Notes: generated by a model not told the origin, from the letters alone. Shown: positions 45,002 through 57,500, counted from the first letter of the stretch. The stretch is 64,000 bases of DNA from Micractinium sp. NFX-FRZ (GCA_029339195.1 JAPTJF010000198.1:1-64000); one strand, 5' to 3'. Translations and numbers: made by a program.

Positions 45002-46337
45002 TGCGAGCCACAGCTGGCGGGCCTGCGGGCTACAGGAGGGGCGCATTCAGCCCAGAGCCGCCAGCCAGCGGCACAGGCAGCGGAGGCGGCGGCAGGGGCG
45101 GGACCAGACGGCGCGGCGCAACGGCGGGCCTGCGGGTGCACCTGCAGCGTTGGCACGACCTTACGCAGCCCAATTCGAGCGCTAGACTCCTGGCGTGCTG
45201 GCAGGGGCACGATCCGCTGACCGCCGGAACTCTGCGCTCTCCAGAAGCGGCCTCCCTGGTTGCAAACGCCAGATAAATGAATCTGAGGGGCTGCCGCTGG
45301 GTCTGTGGCAAAGGCGATGCACCAAGCGTAGCAGATCACCTGCTCTGCCTCCGCCGCCCGCACTGGACGTCAGCTTGACGTGCACAGCGGTGTGTTCACG
45401 CGTCATCCGCCTGCAGGGGGCCCCCTTGAAAGCGTGCGACTGATACCTCAAGGGCCATAGATATGATCCTCCCCGTGTTGAACAATGCCTTTGAATACAG
45501 CCAGTGTGTATTGCACCCCAGCTGTAGGCGTGCTGTCGGGAATGCAAGTATAGGTGCCTGGCTGCACCGCCTCCCGACTCTATGCGGGAACCCTCTTCAG
45601 CAATCAAGAGAAGCCTGCCAAACCAGCCCGTCATGATTCGAGCAGGAGTGTCATTCACCAAAGTACTGCCACTGCATTTTCCTTGGGAGGGGCAACAGCA
45701 GCAGCTGGCGGGGCCGAGCGTTGGCTGAATGCTTCAGCTGCTGCTGTCGTTAGCAGAGGCCCTGCCACTTCCTGCGTCTCGATAAAAGGCATTACTGTCC
45801 CTTGTTCAAGGGGCGTTTGGCACAGCAGCAGTAAGGCATCTGCCTGCAGTGGCACCACACTCTTGCACACCCTTACAGGGCTGCATTGTCCGGCACGCTG
45901 ACCTCTGATGCGGCAGGCAAATTGCCATCTGCTGCAGTAGGCACACTGGTGTGGCCTTGAATATTATGCGGTATATTTACAACGCATTCGTTGGCATACT
46001 CATTGACCTACTTATGTGATTCTGTTTGAAACAAATCGGGCGCCCAGGATTCCGAATCGTTGCAGCAGCTGGCGACTTCCGGTGGGTCGTGCACTGCGCT
46101 GCAACACTGCGAGCCCTGTGCGGGATTACACTCCCCATGTGAACCAGCCATGTACAGTTTACATGCTGGGTCGGTGGCAGGACAAGGACCGCAACGCACA
46201 CTGAGGCCTTTGAGCAGACACAGCGGGCCCGCCACCTCAGCAGATGCACAAGATTTCACGGGCTAAACCGGAAGCTGGCTTTCATCCTGACACTTACACA
46301 ACCTCTCCCACACAAGTTCCGAAACAAGCAGCAAGCT
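45002..46337. promoter_or_regulatory. Upstream region of the divergent BFR1-like and PSRP1 genes
   Basis: This 1.3 kb spacer is the longest between divergent genes here. Besides the promoters it contains two minus-strand open frames of natural-looking composition: 45655-45870 (ATG absent or non-canonical, ending PPKENAVAVLW) and 46008-46259 (Cys-rich, GTG first codon). Neither has a clear gene structure, so they are not called as genes. Confidence 0.4.
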
Positions 46338-48883
46338 ATGCAGGCACTCGCAAGGCCGCGACCCGCAGCGATGGCAGCCCGCCCCCACACCGGCGCGCCG
46401 ATCGCATTCCGGCAGCTTCCTGCGCGTGTCGTGCGCCGGACTGTGGTGGCAGTGCGGGCAGAGGCGACCGCATCCGCCGCGAAAATTGTTGTTCAGGGGC
46501 GCAACGTCGAGGTGACCCCCGCCATCAAGCAGGCCGTCGAGGACAAAGTGGGCAAGGCTACCAAGAACTTTGATGGCGTCAAGGAGGTGGGTTGGGCAGG
46601 GCAAAGTCTCGGACCTCGCTCTCGAACGCTTGCAACGCCGCTGATCGCCGCTGATCGGGCCTGCCAGGCGCCAAAAGCAACGCCGGGGCCACGATGGCGG
46701 CCATCGCTATGGGTTGGGGCGGTGTGGCTGCAGTGGCCGCTGCCTGCCGCCGCCGCCAGCAGAGCTGGCCCTCCCGTACACCGCCCTTAGCTGCACCTCT
46801 CGAGCCTGCCTCATCATCTGATGTGTGTCCTCACCCGCGCACCTCTCGCAGATCGATGTGAAGCTGTCTGTGCGTGGCAACGCTCGCGGCCGGAGCACCG
46901 AGGCACACCACCAGCGCGACCAGATTGTGGAGGTCACCGTCTTCACGCTCAGGTGGGTGCGATGCGTGGCCTGCCCCCTTGCTGTTTGTATCAGAGGACC
47001 TCGCTGTTGTTGTTGCTTGATTTGCGTAGCCCATCCAGCTGAGGAGGCCCTGTGACCGCCAGGGACGGGTGCAAGCTCACGGTTGCCAGCCGGGTCACGC
47101 ATGTCGCCGCGTCCACGCTCCACTGTGCAAGTCTCCCAATCGATGCTACATATCCATCCGTGCTAAGCTAGCCACACTTCTATCACTGACGAACCGATGC
47201 TGCGTATTCATCCGTGCTAAGCTAGGCACACTTCTATCACTGGTCAAGTGCTGCAGGCACGGCGTGGTGCGCGTGGAGGACTGCGAGTCGGACCTGTACG
47301 CCGCCGTGGACCTGGTGTCCGACAAGCTCAAGCGCAAGCTGGTCAAGGTGGGATGTAGGGGGGTGGCGCCGTCAGCTGTGCTGGTGCTGTGTTCGGTACT
47401 GAGCCCCTGCTGAGCTGTGCTGTGCTGTGCTGAGCTGTGGTTGCTCACATGGATCCGGTCAGTGGTGTGGGGCTGTTGGACTCCAGCGCAGGCAGGCAAA
47501 GCGGGGTGTCCCCACTGCACGCTGTCGTGCTGTGAAGGGGTGACATGGGCTGGTACTGCTGCTCCTTTGGTACTGAAACTAGCTCAAGCGCAAGCTGTTC
47601 TTGGTGTGCATGGTATGCGGCGCTCTGATTGAAATCTCATCACTACCTGGCTAACCATCAGCCACGTCTCCCCCGGTGCGCTGCAGGTGAAGGAGCGGGC
47701 GGTGCAGAAGGCCAACTGGCCCGGCCGCGGCGGCCCCAAGGCAAGTGCCCGCCAGCAGGAGCAGCCTGCCCTCCTGAACACAGGGTGGCTGGCTGTGGCC
47801 CGCCCTGCCCTCCCATGCTGTGCCTACCAGGTCTCGCCTCGAGCCCCCGTCCGCCGCCGAGCCGCCTCTTGCACCTGCACCTCCACTCCAACCCAGCATC
47901 CCCTCGTGGTTCTGCACATGTGACACCAGCTTTAAATGCCCCATCTCGCTCTGCCTGCCTGCCCGCAGGGTGGGGACACCATTGAGGCCCACCTGCCCAC
48001 GGAGGATGTGGTGGACAAGCTGCCCACCGACCAGCTGGCGCCGCCCTTCCCCGAGGTGGTCAGGTGTGTGGGTGTGTGTGTTTGTGAAGGGTGGGTGAAG
48101 GGTGGGTGGCCGCTGCCTGGGCAGGCCAGCAGGCATGCTGCCCACTGGCCACCTGGCGCCGCCTTTCCCTGAGGTGGTCAACTGCATTGCCTCTTGAAGC
48201 TCCCCCACGCCTGCATTCCCTGTGCCAATATTTGTTCGACACTGCAGGGAGAAGGTGATGGAGGTGGCGGCCATGAACACAAACGATGCGCTGGAGCAGA
48301 TTGAGAACGTGAGTCGGGGGTGACGACACGTCAAGGGCGGCGGAAGGGAAGGTGTCGAGGGGGATGGGCAGGGCAGGAGGGAGGGCATGGGGAAGGCCGG
48401 GAGCTGCCACCTGCCAGGCTGCTGCTGCCGTGAATTCGGTATGTGAGTGGCTAGTGATGTTGAGTCCAAAGCGAGAGGTTGAAGGCGGGGGAGCCGTGTT
48501 GAGGTTGCAAGCTGCGCATGAGCGGCGAGCATCCGCTTGCTTGCCTGCCTGCCGCCTGCCTTCTAGGTGCCATCTCTGTTCAATTGCCGAGCTCCAATCG
48601 TGCGACTGCAGGTGGGCCACGACTTCTTCCTCTTCCGTGATGCCGAGGACAGCAACACACTAAAAATCCTGTACCGCCGCAAGTGAGTGATGCGACTTGC
48701 GCTGCCGTGTGCTGCCTCCTGAAGCCCGCTCTGGTGCCGCTGCCAGGCTCATGCATGGTTTGCCGGCACCTAGTTTCCTCGTGCCCTGCCTCACTGGACC
48801 CCATGCTGATCTTCTGCCTCCGCTCACCTGCCTGCCCGCCTGGCAGGTCTCACGGGTACGGTGTGATCGTGCCCCGCGGCTGA
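46338..48883 (+). CDS. PSRP1: Plastid ribosome hibernation factor PSRP1 (long HPF)
   Basis: Binds the decoding site of idle chloroplast ribosomes and promotes their inactive dimer or 70S form. Eight exons: 46338-46586, 46852-46952, 47257-47347, 47687-47740, 47969-48063, 48248-48308, 48612-48682 and 48847-48883; 252 residues. The N-terminal ~45 residues (MQALARPRPAAMAARPHTGA) are a transit peptide ending near VVAVRAEATASA. The HPF/YfiA domain follows (KIVVQGRNVEVTPAIKQAVE, IDVKLSVRGNARGR, LYAAVDLVSDKLKRKLVKVK). The C-terminal domain (VMEVAAMNTNDALEQIENVG, HDFFLFRDAEDSNTLKILYR, RKSHGYGVIVPRG) is that of long HPF. Intron 4 starts with GC (AAG/GCAAGT). Introns 3 and 5 carry exon-end copies. Confidence 0.96.
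47141..47248 (+). repeat. 54-base tandem duplication in intron 2 of PSRP1
   Basis: CCGTGCTAAGCTAGCCACAC with TTCTATCACTG is repeated 54 bases apart (for example CGATGC at 47141 and 47195) immediately before exon 3. It is purely intronic and may duplicate the branch-point region. Confidence 0.92.
47578..47612 (+). repeat. Copy of the PSRP1 exon-3 end in intron 3
   Basis: AGCTCAAGCGCAAGCT at 47581-47596 is identical to 47325-47340 in exon 3 (KLKRKL), 256 bases away, followed by TTGGTG where the exon has AAGGTG at its donor. Confidence 0.85.
48138..48185 (+). repeat. Copy of the PSRP1 exon-5 end in intron 5
   Basis: CACCTGGCGCCGCCTTTCCC and TGAGGTGGTCA copy the exon end QLAPPFPEVV (GT at 48064), 118 bases away. 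The donor CAG/GT has become CAA. Confidence 0.92.
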
Positions 48884-49775
48884 TCGGCTGCTTATGCTGC
48901 CAACCAGCGAGCACCCCTTGTGCGGCAGCCTCGAGTCGGCGAGGCGCAGGCCCGCCACGCCTCCTCCTCTCCCTGCCACGCCCAGTATCTCACCCCATAT
49001 GCACTCCCATCCTTGTGAAGTATTGCTTGCTGCTGCGCCGCCCCGCTTCCTCGTCGGTGGGGCGCCACCATGCCCTGTCCTTTGTCACAACACATATGCC
49101 GGGCCCAAACGCCACTGTGGCGGTTGGTCGGCACGTTCAGTGGCGGCGGGCCTGCCCGCCTCCCTCTCCCTGCTCAATTTTCGGGGTCTGTTTTCCACCC
49201 TGCGAATGAACCCAACAAATGAGCTCCACAACACCACTCCTGTAATTCCTGAGAGTGTTGCCAGTGGCATAAGGAGGGCAGAAGGGGGAGCAAGGCAGCC
49301 GGAGCGTTGTGGCGGGGGCAAGCGGGAGGACCTCAGGTAGGGTTTCTGACGCTCCGGAGGCTTCAGCAAGGCATGCCATTCGGCGTGTTGAGCGCGGGCT
49401 TCGTCCTGGCGCCTTCCTGCAGCATTGCTCCGTCTTTCGGCATGCCGCGGCACCGCCAACTCGGATCATGTCAGCGCTGGCATGATTTCCCGGTCAAGCC
49501 CATGCAATTCGGCAGCCTTGAAGCCACACTTGCAGCCAGCCCGAGCAGCAGCAGCCGCGACAGCAGCAGCTTTGCAAGAACCCCATCCAAGCCCCGCAGC
49601 CCTGTGATCGCAACCTTCCCGCAGCAGCCCGCACGCCCATCTCCCTTGCTTCACCAATTCCAAGCCCAAGAGCCCTCCCCTGCCGAGCGCCAGCCTACAT
49701 CTGAGACACCCCAGCACGGGAGCAGCCCTGGAGGCGCCGGCAGCAGCCGAGGCGGTGCAGGACTCGGTGGAGGCG
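48884..49775. other. Intergenic between PSRP1 and the 4E-T-like gene
   Basis: Nearly 0.9 kb in a head-to-tail pair. It should hold the PSRP1 3' end and the promoter of the next gene. Ser/Gln-rich open frames overlap 49300-49830 but are out of frame with the eIF4E-binding exon, or are stopped (TGA at 49605). Confidence 0.5.
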
Positions 49776-50721
49776 ATGGAACAGAGCTCCCAGCAGCCCG
49801 CCACGATGCCGCCCTCAGTTCGCTACTCGAGGTGCGCGCTGCAGTGGGCTGTGGCTTGCGGAGGGCCCGCAGCTTGTCCAGAGTGCATCAAGCGTTGATC
49901 ATGCCCAATCGCTGCCCCTCGCCCGCAGGGAAGAGCTCCTGGCGCTGCGGGACCGCCCGGGGTGTCGGGGCTTGCCTCCAGGCCTCGATGCGGACGACCT
50001 GAGGTGAGGGGAAGCTGAATGCGCGGCGCTGACCTGCCGGATCGCTGCACAGACCTGCACGGAAGAGGGCCGGAGCGGGGCGGTGCGAAAGCCACCCGCC
50101 GGCACTCTGCGGCGGCGCCTGCGAACTCCCACACGCTGCTGAGCACTCCCCTTGCCTTGCCCACCTTGTGCAGCGACCTGCAAGAGTCCTGCTTCTTTGA
50201 CAAGTCGCCCACGCTGGATGCCGGCATCTACCTGGGCCCGCAGCGGGGCCCTGCCGGGGCACGGGCGCCTTTCGGCGCCGCCGCGCGACGCCCTGCAGGT
50301 GCGCTGCCTCCTTAGCTGCATGCAGCGTTGCATACAATGGATGCTTTTGGGGACAATTGAGCTGCAGGGCAGAGGCACGCCGCGCTGCCTCGCTCCAGCC
50401 TGGCAGCCGTTGCACCGACCAGCCCACGTGCCTGCACCCATCTTTCTTGCTTTCGCCGCCTCCTCCTGCACTCCTCCCTGAAGGCACGCCCGGCCCCATT
50501 CATTCTCGCCTGATCGACGAGGAGGAGCGAGGTCCCTACCAGCGCGTGAACTCTGGCCAGCTGAGCACCGCTTTTGGCGGCGGCGGCAGCCCCAGCAAGC
50601 CGCAGGCCATCGCGGCGGCAGTGCGTGCAGCTGCGCCGCCGGGACTTGCGGCCGCGGGTGGTGCCGCCCGCTATGAGGACCCAGCAAAGATGGACCGCTG
50701 GGATAGCCGGAAGCTGGATCG

Positions 50722-50752
<31 letters not shown>

Positions 50753-53700
50753 GATGAAGGCTGGCAGCAGCAGAAGGGGCGGGACAACTGGCGGGGCGGC
50801 GGCGCCGCTGCCGCTGGCGCGGTGCGCCAGAGCATGGACGGCGGGGGCCGCGGCGGCGCCGGGAACTGGGGCGGCCGCGCTGCCGCTGCCGAACCGCAGC
50901 CCGAGCTGGCGCGCAGCGGGTCGTCAGCACCCAAGGACAACGGCCGCTGGGTGCGGGACGAGGATGATTGGCGGGCTCGCAAGCAGACGGGGGCCCTCCC
51001 TGAGCCGCGATACGATTGGTCTGACAACCGCGCACCCGGGGTGGCCGGCCCCGCCCCTGCCGGCGCCCCTGCCGGCGCCGCTGCCCGCGGCCCGCCGCCC
51101 GGCTTTGGCGACCGGCAGCCCGAGTGGGCCGACGGCGACGGCGGGCGGCCGCGCATGACGGCAGCGGATATGGAGGCGGAGCGGCTTCGCATGCAGGAGA
51201 TGTGGAAGAAGGGGGGAGGCACGGCGCACGGCGCGGCGCAGGTGCGGCTGCAGCTCCTGCTCCCGCTTGTTCGTGCCGTTGCAGTACCACTGATGCTGCT
51301 GCATGCAACCTTGCTGCTGGTTTCCTTGCTGGGTTCTGTTGTTGGGGGCCTGAAACTTGGGACATGAGGGCTTGGGTGTTGAGGCAGACCGGAAGGTGTT
51401 GTGAGCTGCAGGGCATGCTGCTCCACCTGCTTTCTGGCTTTCCATCTCAGCCTAGCTCACCATTCCTTGCTCTGTGCATGCAAGCCATCCTGTGCCTGCC
51501 TATTAGCGCTGCCATGCTTTAGCCCTGCCTCCACACAGCATGCTCAGTCGCCCGCTCGGCTCTCCCAACCTGCCACCGGCCTGCCCCGCCTTCTCCCACG
51601 CCGACCAATGCCCCTTCTTCCTCAATCTTCTGCAGTCCTCCATGAATGACCTGATGACAGATGATGACATCATGGCCATGATGAGCGAGGAAAGTGAGAG
51701 GCAGGGGCAGCGCGAGGGCCGGCGGGCGGCCAACGGCGCGCCTTCTCCGCCGGCGGCGGCCGCAGCGCCCGCTGGCGCAGCACCCCACGCGGGACAGCAC
51801 ATTGATGTGGCTGCGCTGCTGGGCGGCAAGCCGCAGCCCGCCTCGCCGCACGACGGGGGCTCTCCAGCAGGCAGCGCCGCGGGGGACATGGGCAGGACGG
51901 AGAGCATGCGCTCTCGGTTTGCCAGCTTCTTCAAGCTCGAGGAGTCGCCGGCGCCCAGCGCCAACGCCAGCGCCGCCAACAACGGTGCGTGCGCTGTTGG
52001 CTGTCCCGCCTGCCTGCCTGCACGCATGCATGGACGCACACCTCCCAGCTGCAGCTGCTGTTGTGCACTTGCCTGCCATGTTGTGTGGGGGCCCTCAAAC
52101 ATCCACCAGCCGCTGTACAGAGGCACAGGCGCCGCGGGGCAGCCGCGCTGGCCAAACGTGCTCCCGAGCTGTTTCCGTCTCCCCTCCCTGCCAGCCTGCC
52201 GGCAGCCCATGCTGATGTGTCCCCACCCTGCACCCTCTGCCCCTGCAGCTGCGCCCCCTACCGACGCATCCGCCGCCGGCAGCATGGGAGGCGCCCCGCA
52301 GCAGCAGGAGCAGCAGCAGCAGCAGCTCAGATTCCAGGAGCAGCTCAGCCGGGCTGTGTCCGCCTCCCGCTCGCCTCCGCCGCAGGGCATGCAGGCGCAG
52401 CCGGCAGGCGGCGGGCCCCCGCCGCAGCAGTCGCGCGACGCTGGGCAGGCGCTGCTGGCGATGCTGAAGCAGCAGCAGGCAGCGCAGAGGGCTGCTGCCA
52501 CGGGCGGCGCGCCGCCTCCTCAGATGATGCCTCCCAACGCTGTGAGCGCTGCCGACGTGACCGTGCTGGAGGAGGCAGACAAGGTGGCACGCCACACGGC
52601 GCTGCAGGTGGGCCAGTGCGGCAGCTGGGTTGTCGAGCGCGGGCTGGCTGGCTGGCTGGGTGTGGTGAAGTAGATTGTGTTTTAGCTGCCTGCGTGTGAA
52701 TACTCTGCTGGCGTCCCTGCAAGCAGCGCAGCACTGCCCATCGTATTGCTGAGGATGAGGTCACCAACTTGAGGGCAACCTCTATTGCTCTGGCTGCCAG
52801 CTAGCCGCATCAGATGCCAGCCTCATCAACAATCACGCTCCTTCTGCTTCTGCTGGGTGCGCCTGCTGATGATGCACCCATGCCTGCCGCTCCCCCTATC
52901 TTCCACGTCACAGGGCCTGGATGACGAGCTGATGGGCTCGCCCATCAAGTCACCGCCAGCTCAGCAGGCCACCAACCACCTGCCACCTGGCATGCAGCAC
53001 CTGCCGCCCGGCGCCATGCCGCCGCCCGGCCACCCGGCGCACCTGCAGCAGCACCAGCACCAGCAGCACCAGCAGATGGGTGGTGGCGCCAATGGGCCGC
53101 TGCCGCCACATGGCCTGCCGCAGGGCTTCCCCGGTCAGCTGCCCCCTGGGATGGGGCTGCCCCACCACATGCAGCACCCGGGGCAGCACCCCGGCCACAT
53201 GCCCCCGCCTCCCCACGGCGCTCCCTTTCCCCCGCCGCCGGGCATGCCTCACATGCAGCCGCACGGCCAGCACGGCGGCATGCAGCACCCGCCACTCCCA
53301 GGCGTGCAGTACCGCCCGCAGCAGCCGGGCATGCAGTACCGCCCGCCTGGTGTTGGCCTGCCGCCCGGCCAGCCCGGCATGCAGCACCCCACCATGCTCC
53401 CGCCGCAGCTGCAGCAGCAGCAGCACCAGTATCAGCAGCAGCAGCACCAACAGCAGCACCAACAGCAGCAGCAGCACCAGCAGCAGCAGCAAAACGCGCT
53501 GCTGGCACAGCTGCTGGCGGCGCAGGCCAACCGCGGCCCACCGCCGCAGCAGCAGCCACCGCAGGTGCAGGCGGGGCAGCAGATTAACTTGGCAGCGCTG
53601 CTGGGCGCGGCTGGCAACCCGGGCATGCAGCTGCCTCCCATGCCGCAGCACGCCCTCAACCCGGCGCAGCTGCAAGGCCTGCGCCCACCCGCAGGCATGA

Positions 53701-54075
53701 TGGTGAGTGCAGGAGACGAGAAGGCTGGGCGCTAGCAGGGGAGCACAGCTGCTGTGGGTGCCGCTGGTGGTTGGGTGGGCAGTTGGACTCGCAGCACCGC
53801 CTTGCCTGCCTTGCCTGAACACCTCGCCCTCCCTCCGCCTCTGTGTCCCACTGCAGCCCCCCGGCATGCCCGGCCCCGCCCCGGGCGGCCTGCCCCCAGG
53901 CATCAACCCCGCGCTCCTCCAGGCCCACCTGCAGATGCAGCAGCAGCTGCAGATGCAACAGCAGCGCCCCTCCATGGCGCCGCAGCATGCGCCTCAGCAG
54001 CAGCTGAGCAGCGCCCAGCTGATGGCTGCACTGGGCCTGGCGCAGCATGGCATGCCTTCGCAGGGCCTGCGCTAG
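49776..54075 (+). CDS. 4E-T-like eIF4E-binding protein
   Basis: 4E-T-type proteins bind eIF4E and decay factors, repress translation and nucleate P-bodies. Eight exons: 49776-49831, 49929-50003, 50174-50298, 50484-51241, 51636-51984, 52249-52607, 52914-53702 and 53857-54075; 909 residues. The N-terminus MEQSSQQPATMPPSVRYSRE contains the eIF4E-binding motif YxxxxL-phi (Tyr17-Leu22-Leu23, YSREELLAL), split by intron 1. A CFFDKSPTLDAG segment, an RGG-like region and W-rich stretches (RYDWSDN) follow. MNDLMTDDDIMAMM and SRFASFFKLEE (about 431-441) resemble the short linear motifs of metazoan 4E-T. The C-terminal third is Pro/Gln/Met/His-rich and disordered. ATG 49776 is the first after an in-frame stop. 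Exon 4 has a GAAG acceptor in place of CAG. Confidence 0.78.
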
Positions 54076-55012
54076 GCGGCACGCGTCGAGCAGTGCCGAG
54101 CTTGCCTTCCTGGCGTCCCGCGCTGCCGGCTGGACCAGCGCACTGCGGCAGCAGTGCCAATATTTTGCTCTTTACAGCGATTCACCCGTCCCGCTGCCCT
54201 GCGTCCTCCAGGCAGTCCTGCCCCCTTGTAGCCGGCACCCTCGCGCCTCTCTTTCCGCGCGCATTCGCAGTAACCGCAATACAACACAATGCAACACCTG
54301 TCCCTGCACTGCACCCCATTGCAGTGCCCCGTTCAGCCTGCTTGCTTCCACACACCCCTGCTACTGCAGTTCTATGCTACTTCATTGCCAGCCCCGTCCA
54401 GCGCTTGCTCTGTTTCCCTGCTTGCCGCTGTTGCATCTCGACACTTCCCTGTATCAATCAACGTTTGCCTCCCCCCGCCTAGCCTCTGCCACTGCCGGCA
54501 GCGCGCGCTGCTGCTTTTGTCTCGTTCTTCTTCCAGTACCCCTTGTGCGCATCATCACCGCCCTAGAAGCCATGCAGACTATCAACTGCCGCTGTTTAAG
54601 GACCTTGGGAAGCCAGGGCCACCCTGGGCGGCACGGGCTGGGGGCTGTTGAGACCGACCTGGTGAATTCTTGTATTGGTGCAAGCTGGTTGTCACAACAT
54701 TAGCATGCATGCGGTTGTTATTGTGGGCACAACCAAGTGTAGGACCGGGGCCAGGCCCCGCGCCACCCCAGTGGCGGCGGCCGCGGCGCAGCACAGCGTG
54801 GCGCCATTTGTAGTTGCGCCCTGCCCTCGCCCTTTGTCTCCCGGCTGTCCTCCCCATCTAGTGGCCTCGCCCAACACAATTCAGTCGAATTTGACACCAG
54901 GCTAGGACGTTTAATTTCTCCGCGGCGGCTTGGTCGGTTTGAGGCGGTTCTGGAGGGCTTTGCCGGAGTCAATGCCCCTCTGAGTGCCCGACGGCACGAA
55001 GAGACTGCTAGG
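54076..55012. other. Intergenic between the 4E-T-like and TPR-DnaJ genes
   Basis: About 0.9 kb containing the 3' end of the 4E-T-like gene and the promoter of the next. It is less GC-rich than the exons. No other feature was recognised. Confidence 0.5.
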
Positions 55013-57500
55013 ATGCAGGGCGCGACCGGTGTGCGCTTCAGTTGGACAGAGGCCCCCGCCTCGGGCCTCGTCTTCGGTGGCGAGCCTGACAGCAATGACA
55101 CGGCCGAAGGAGACCAGCACGCGGACCTCCAGCACCAGTTCCACGCCTCACGCAAGCCTGTGAGGGTGCGGCGCCCAGGCACCAGCTCCGCCGCCGCCGC
55201 TTCTGCGGGCGCGGCCGACGCTTCTGCCGCGCCTGCAGCCGATGCACCGCAAGTGCAGCCGCAGCAGCAGCCCGCACCCCCTGCGGCCACGCAAGATGCC
55301 ACCATGGACTTCAAGTTTGGCACGCCAGGTATGCCTGTGGCCCTGCAAAAATGGCGCGCCGCTTGAGAACCCTAGAACCGTCATGCCGGCATTCGGTGGT
55401 AAGTGGGCGACCTCTAACATGTTACTACCTCGCTGCTGCGCAGGTGCAGGCCCTGGAGGCAGTGCCACCAAGGTACGGCGGAGCCGGGGCCGCACGCCCG
55501 GTACGGCGCCAGCACCCAGCCCGGCCTTCACCACCAGCAGCACCGCTAGCATGGCGTGGTCCCCATACCCCGCCTCCTCAGCAGGTCAGTGAGGAGTGCA
55601 GCGTGGGCTCATGCCCCTCTGGGCTGGCCAGCCGTTGCTATGCTGTGCTGCGCCATGCACCACAGTCACGTGCACCTGGTGCACGCTGCATCCCCTCCCT
55701 CACACGCCCCCTCCCACCCCTGCCTGTCCCTCCCTCTCCCCGCCCACCCCACTGCAGGGACGGCCACAGCCTTCGGCGGTGCCTCCACCCCTGCCCCACC
55801 GTCTTCCACAACCCCCACCTCCGGACCCACCGCCGCCTTCTCCGAGGGCCCGGGCAGCCCTGCTGCCGACGTGGCAGCAGACCTGCGCCAGCGCCTGAAC
55901 TTGGGTGCTGACGCCGGCACCCGCAGCGCTGCGGCACCGGCGGCGGAAGGCCACGTCACAAGCACACAGCCTTCAGGCCCTGCAGGCGCCCCTTCAGGAT
56001 CCGGGCTGCACTTTATGTTTGGAGCGCAGGTGCCCAGCCCCCAGGCCGCCCGTGCGGTGCTGCGCAAGAAGGCCGCCAGTGGCAGGCCGGCGGCAGGCGG
56101 GCGCCCGTGCTCGGCCGCTTCCGCCTCGCCCACGGCAGCAGGCAGCGCGTCTGCCAGCCCGCGGGCAGCGCCCCAGTCGGCTGACTCCAGTGCAACCACA
56201 TCAGCTGGGCCAGAGTTTGGTGCTAGCTCATTTGTGTTTGGCGCCAACAGCACCAGCCCGGCGGCACTACGGGTGCGCCACCGCGCACGGCAGAGCTCGC
56301 GCTCGCCGCAGCAGAAGGCCGCAGGTGGGCCGGGGGCCGCGGGCCCAGAGCCGCTGCGGGAGCAGCAGCAGCAGCAGGCGGCAGGGCAGCCCGGTTTCGT
56401 GCGCCTGGGTGATTTCAGCAAGCCGGCTGGCTCTGGCTCTACCAGCCCCAGCTTCACAGCAGCTGCGCCTGGTTCGGCTGCCCGCCGGCCGCCACGTCGC
56501 AAGGCGCCGCACGTGGCGCACCCGCACCCTGGCAGCAAGCCAGCAGGTGGAGCCAAGCCCCCCGCTGCTGGGCAGAACCAGCAGCAGCCGCAGCCGCAGC
56601 ATGCCCCAGTGCCGCCACCGGCCACCGGCAGCGCCGGTGCCGGGCTGAACGCTCAGGAGCAGTCGGCTTACAACACCTGCGAGATGTACCGTAGCCAGGT
56701 GAGAACTGTACCGCTTGGAGCTGCCTGTCCCTGGGCCCATTGCTCCTGCCAGCATGCTGGCGTGGGCAGCACGGGCAGTCCCAAGGCCTGGCCCGCCCCC
56801 CTGCCTGCACCACGCACCGCCCCCTCCTCCCTTGTGCCTTCCTTTGCAGGGCAACGAGTCCTTCCGGGACGCAGACTACGATGCAGCATGCGCCTCCTAC
56901 ACTAAGGTAGGTTTGCAACTGTTGACCAGACATCTGCTTCTGGGGCCGCTGAAGGCACAATAACGGTGCTCTTGCTACCATGTGCCTCTGATATGCTCTC
57001 AAGCCTGGCCTTGCATCCCGACTCTGCAGGCGGTGCACGCGCTGTGGCCTCACCCCAAGCTGCACCCCCGCCTTGCACTTCTGCTCTCCAACCGCGCGGC
57101 GGCGCTGCTGTCGCTGGGCAAGCCACTCAGGTGTGTGGGAGTGCCTTGGGCAGCCGCCTGGCCACCTGCCCTGTCGCAGATTCACTCCTGACCCAGCAGC
57201 GCTGCTTCTTTGCAGCCATGCAACTCACAACACCTCTGCTCTGGCTGTGCCCCTGCCTCTCCCGCCTTGCTGCAGCGCCCTGCACGACTGCCAGATGGGG
57301 CTCACATACGACGCCTCCCTCATGCGCTGCGCGCTGCGTGTGGCCACCTGCCACAGGTGAGATGGGCCGGGTGCATGGTTGGGCTGGTGTGGTTTGGGGA
57401 CAACCCTGGCGGGGGGGGCGGGGCCTGGGGACAGCGGTGGCGGGGTGGCATGAGGAGGCTTGTGGCACCTCCTTGCGTTGTCGCGCAGTTGCTAGTGGGG

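Noticed and set aside
45554..45901. Plus-strand open frame of about 115 residues in the BFR1-PSRP1 spacer
   Set aside because: No splice context, no recognisable motif, and it overlaps an equally plausible minus-strand frame.
49307..49830. Long Ser/Pro-rich frame as the N-terminus of the 4E-T-like protein
   Set aside because: It is in a different frame from the exon encoding RYSREELLAL; the correct frame has a stop at 49605 and then an ATG at 49776.
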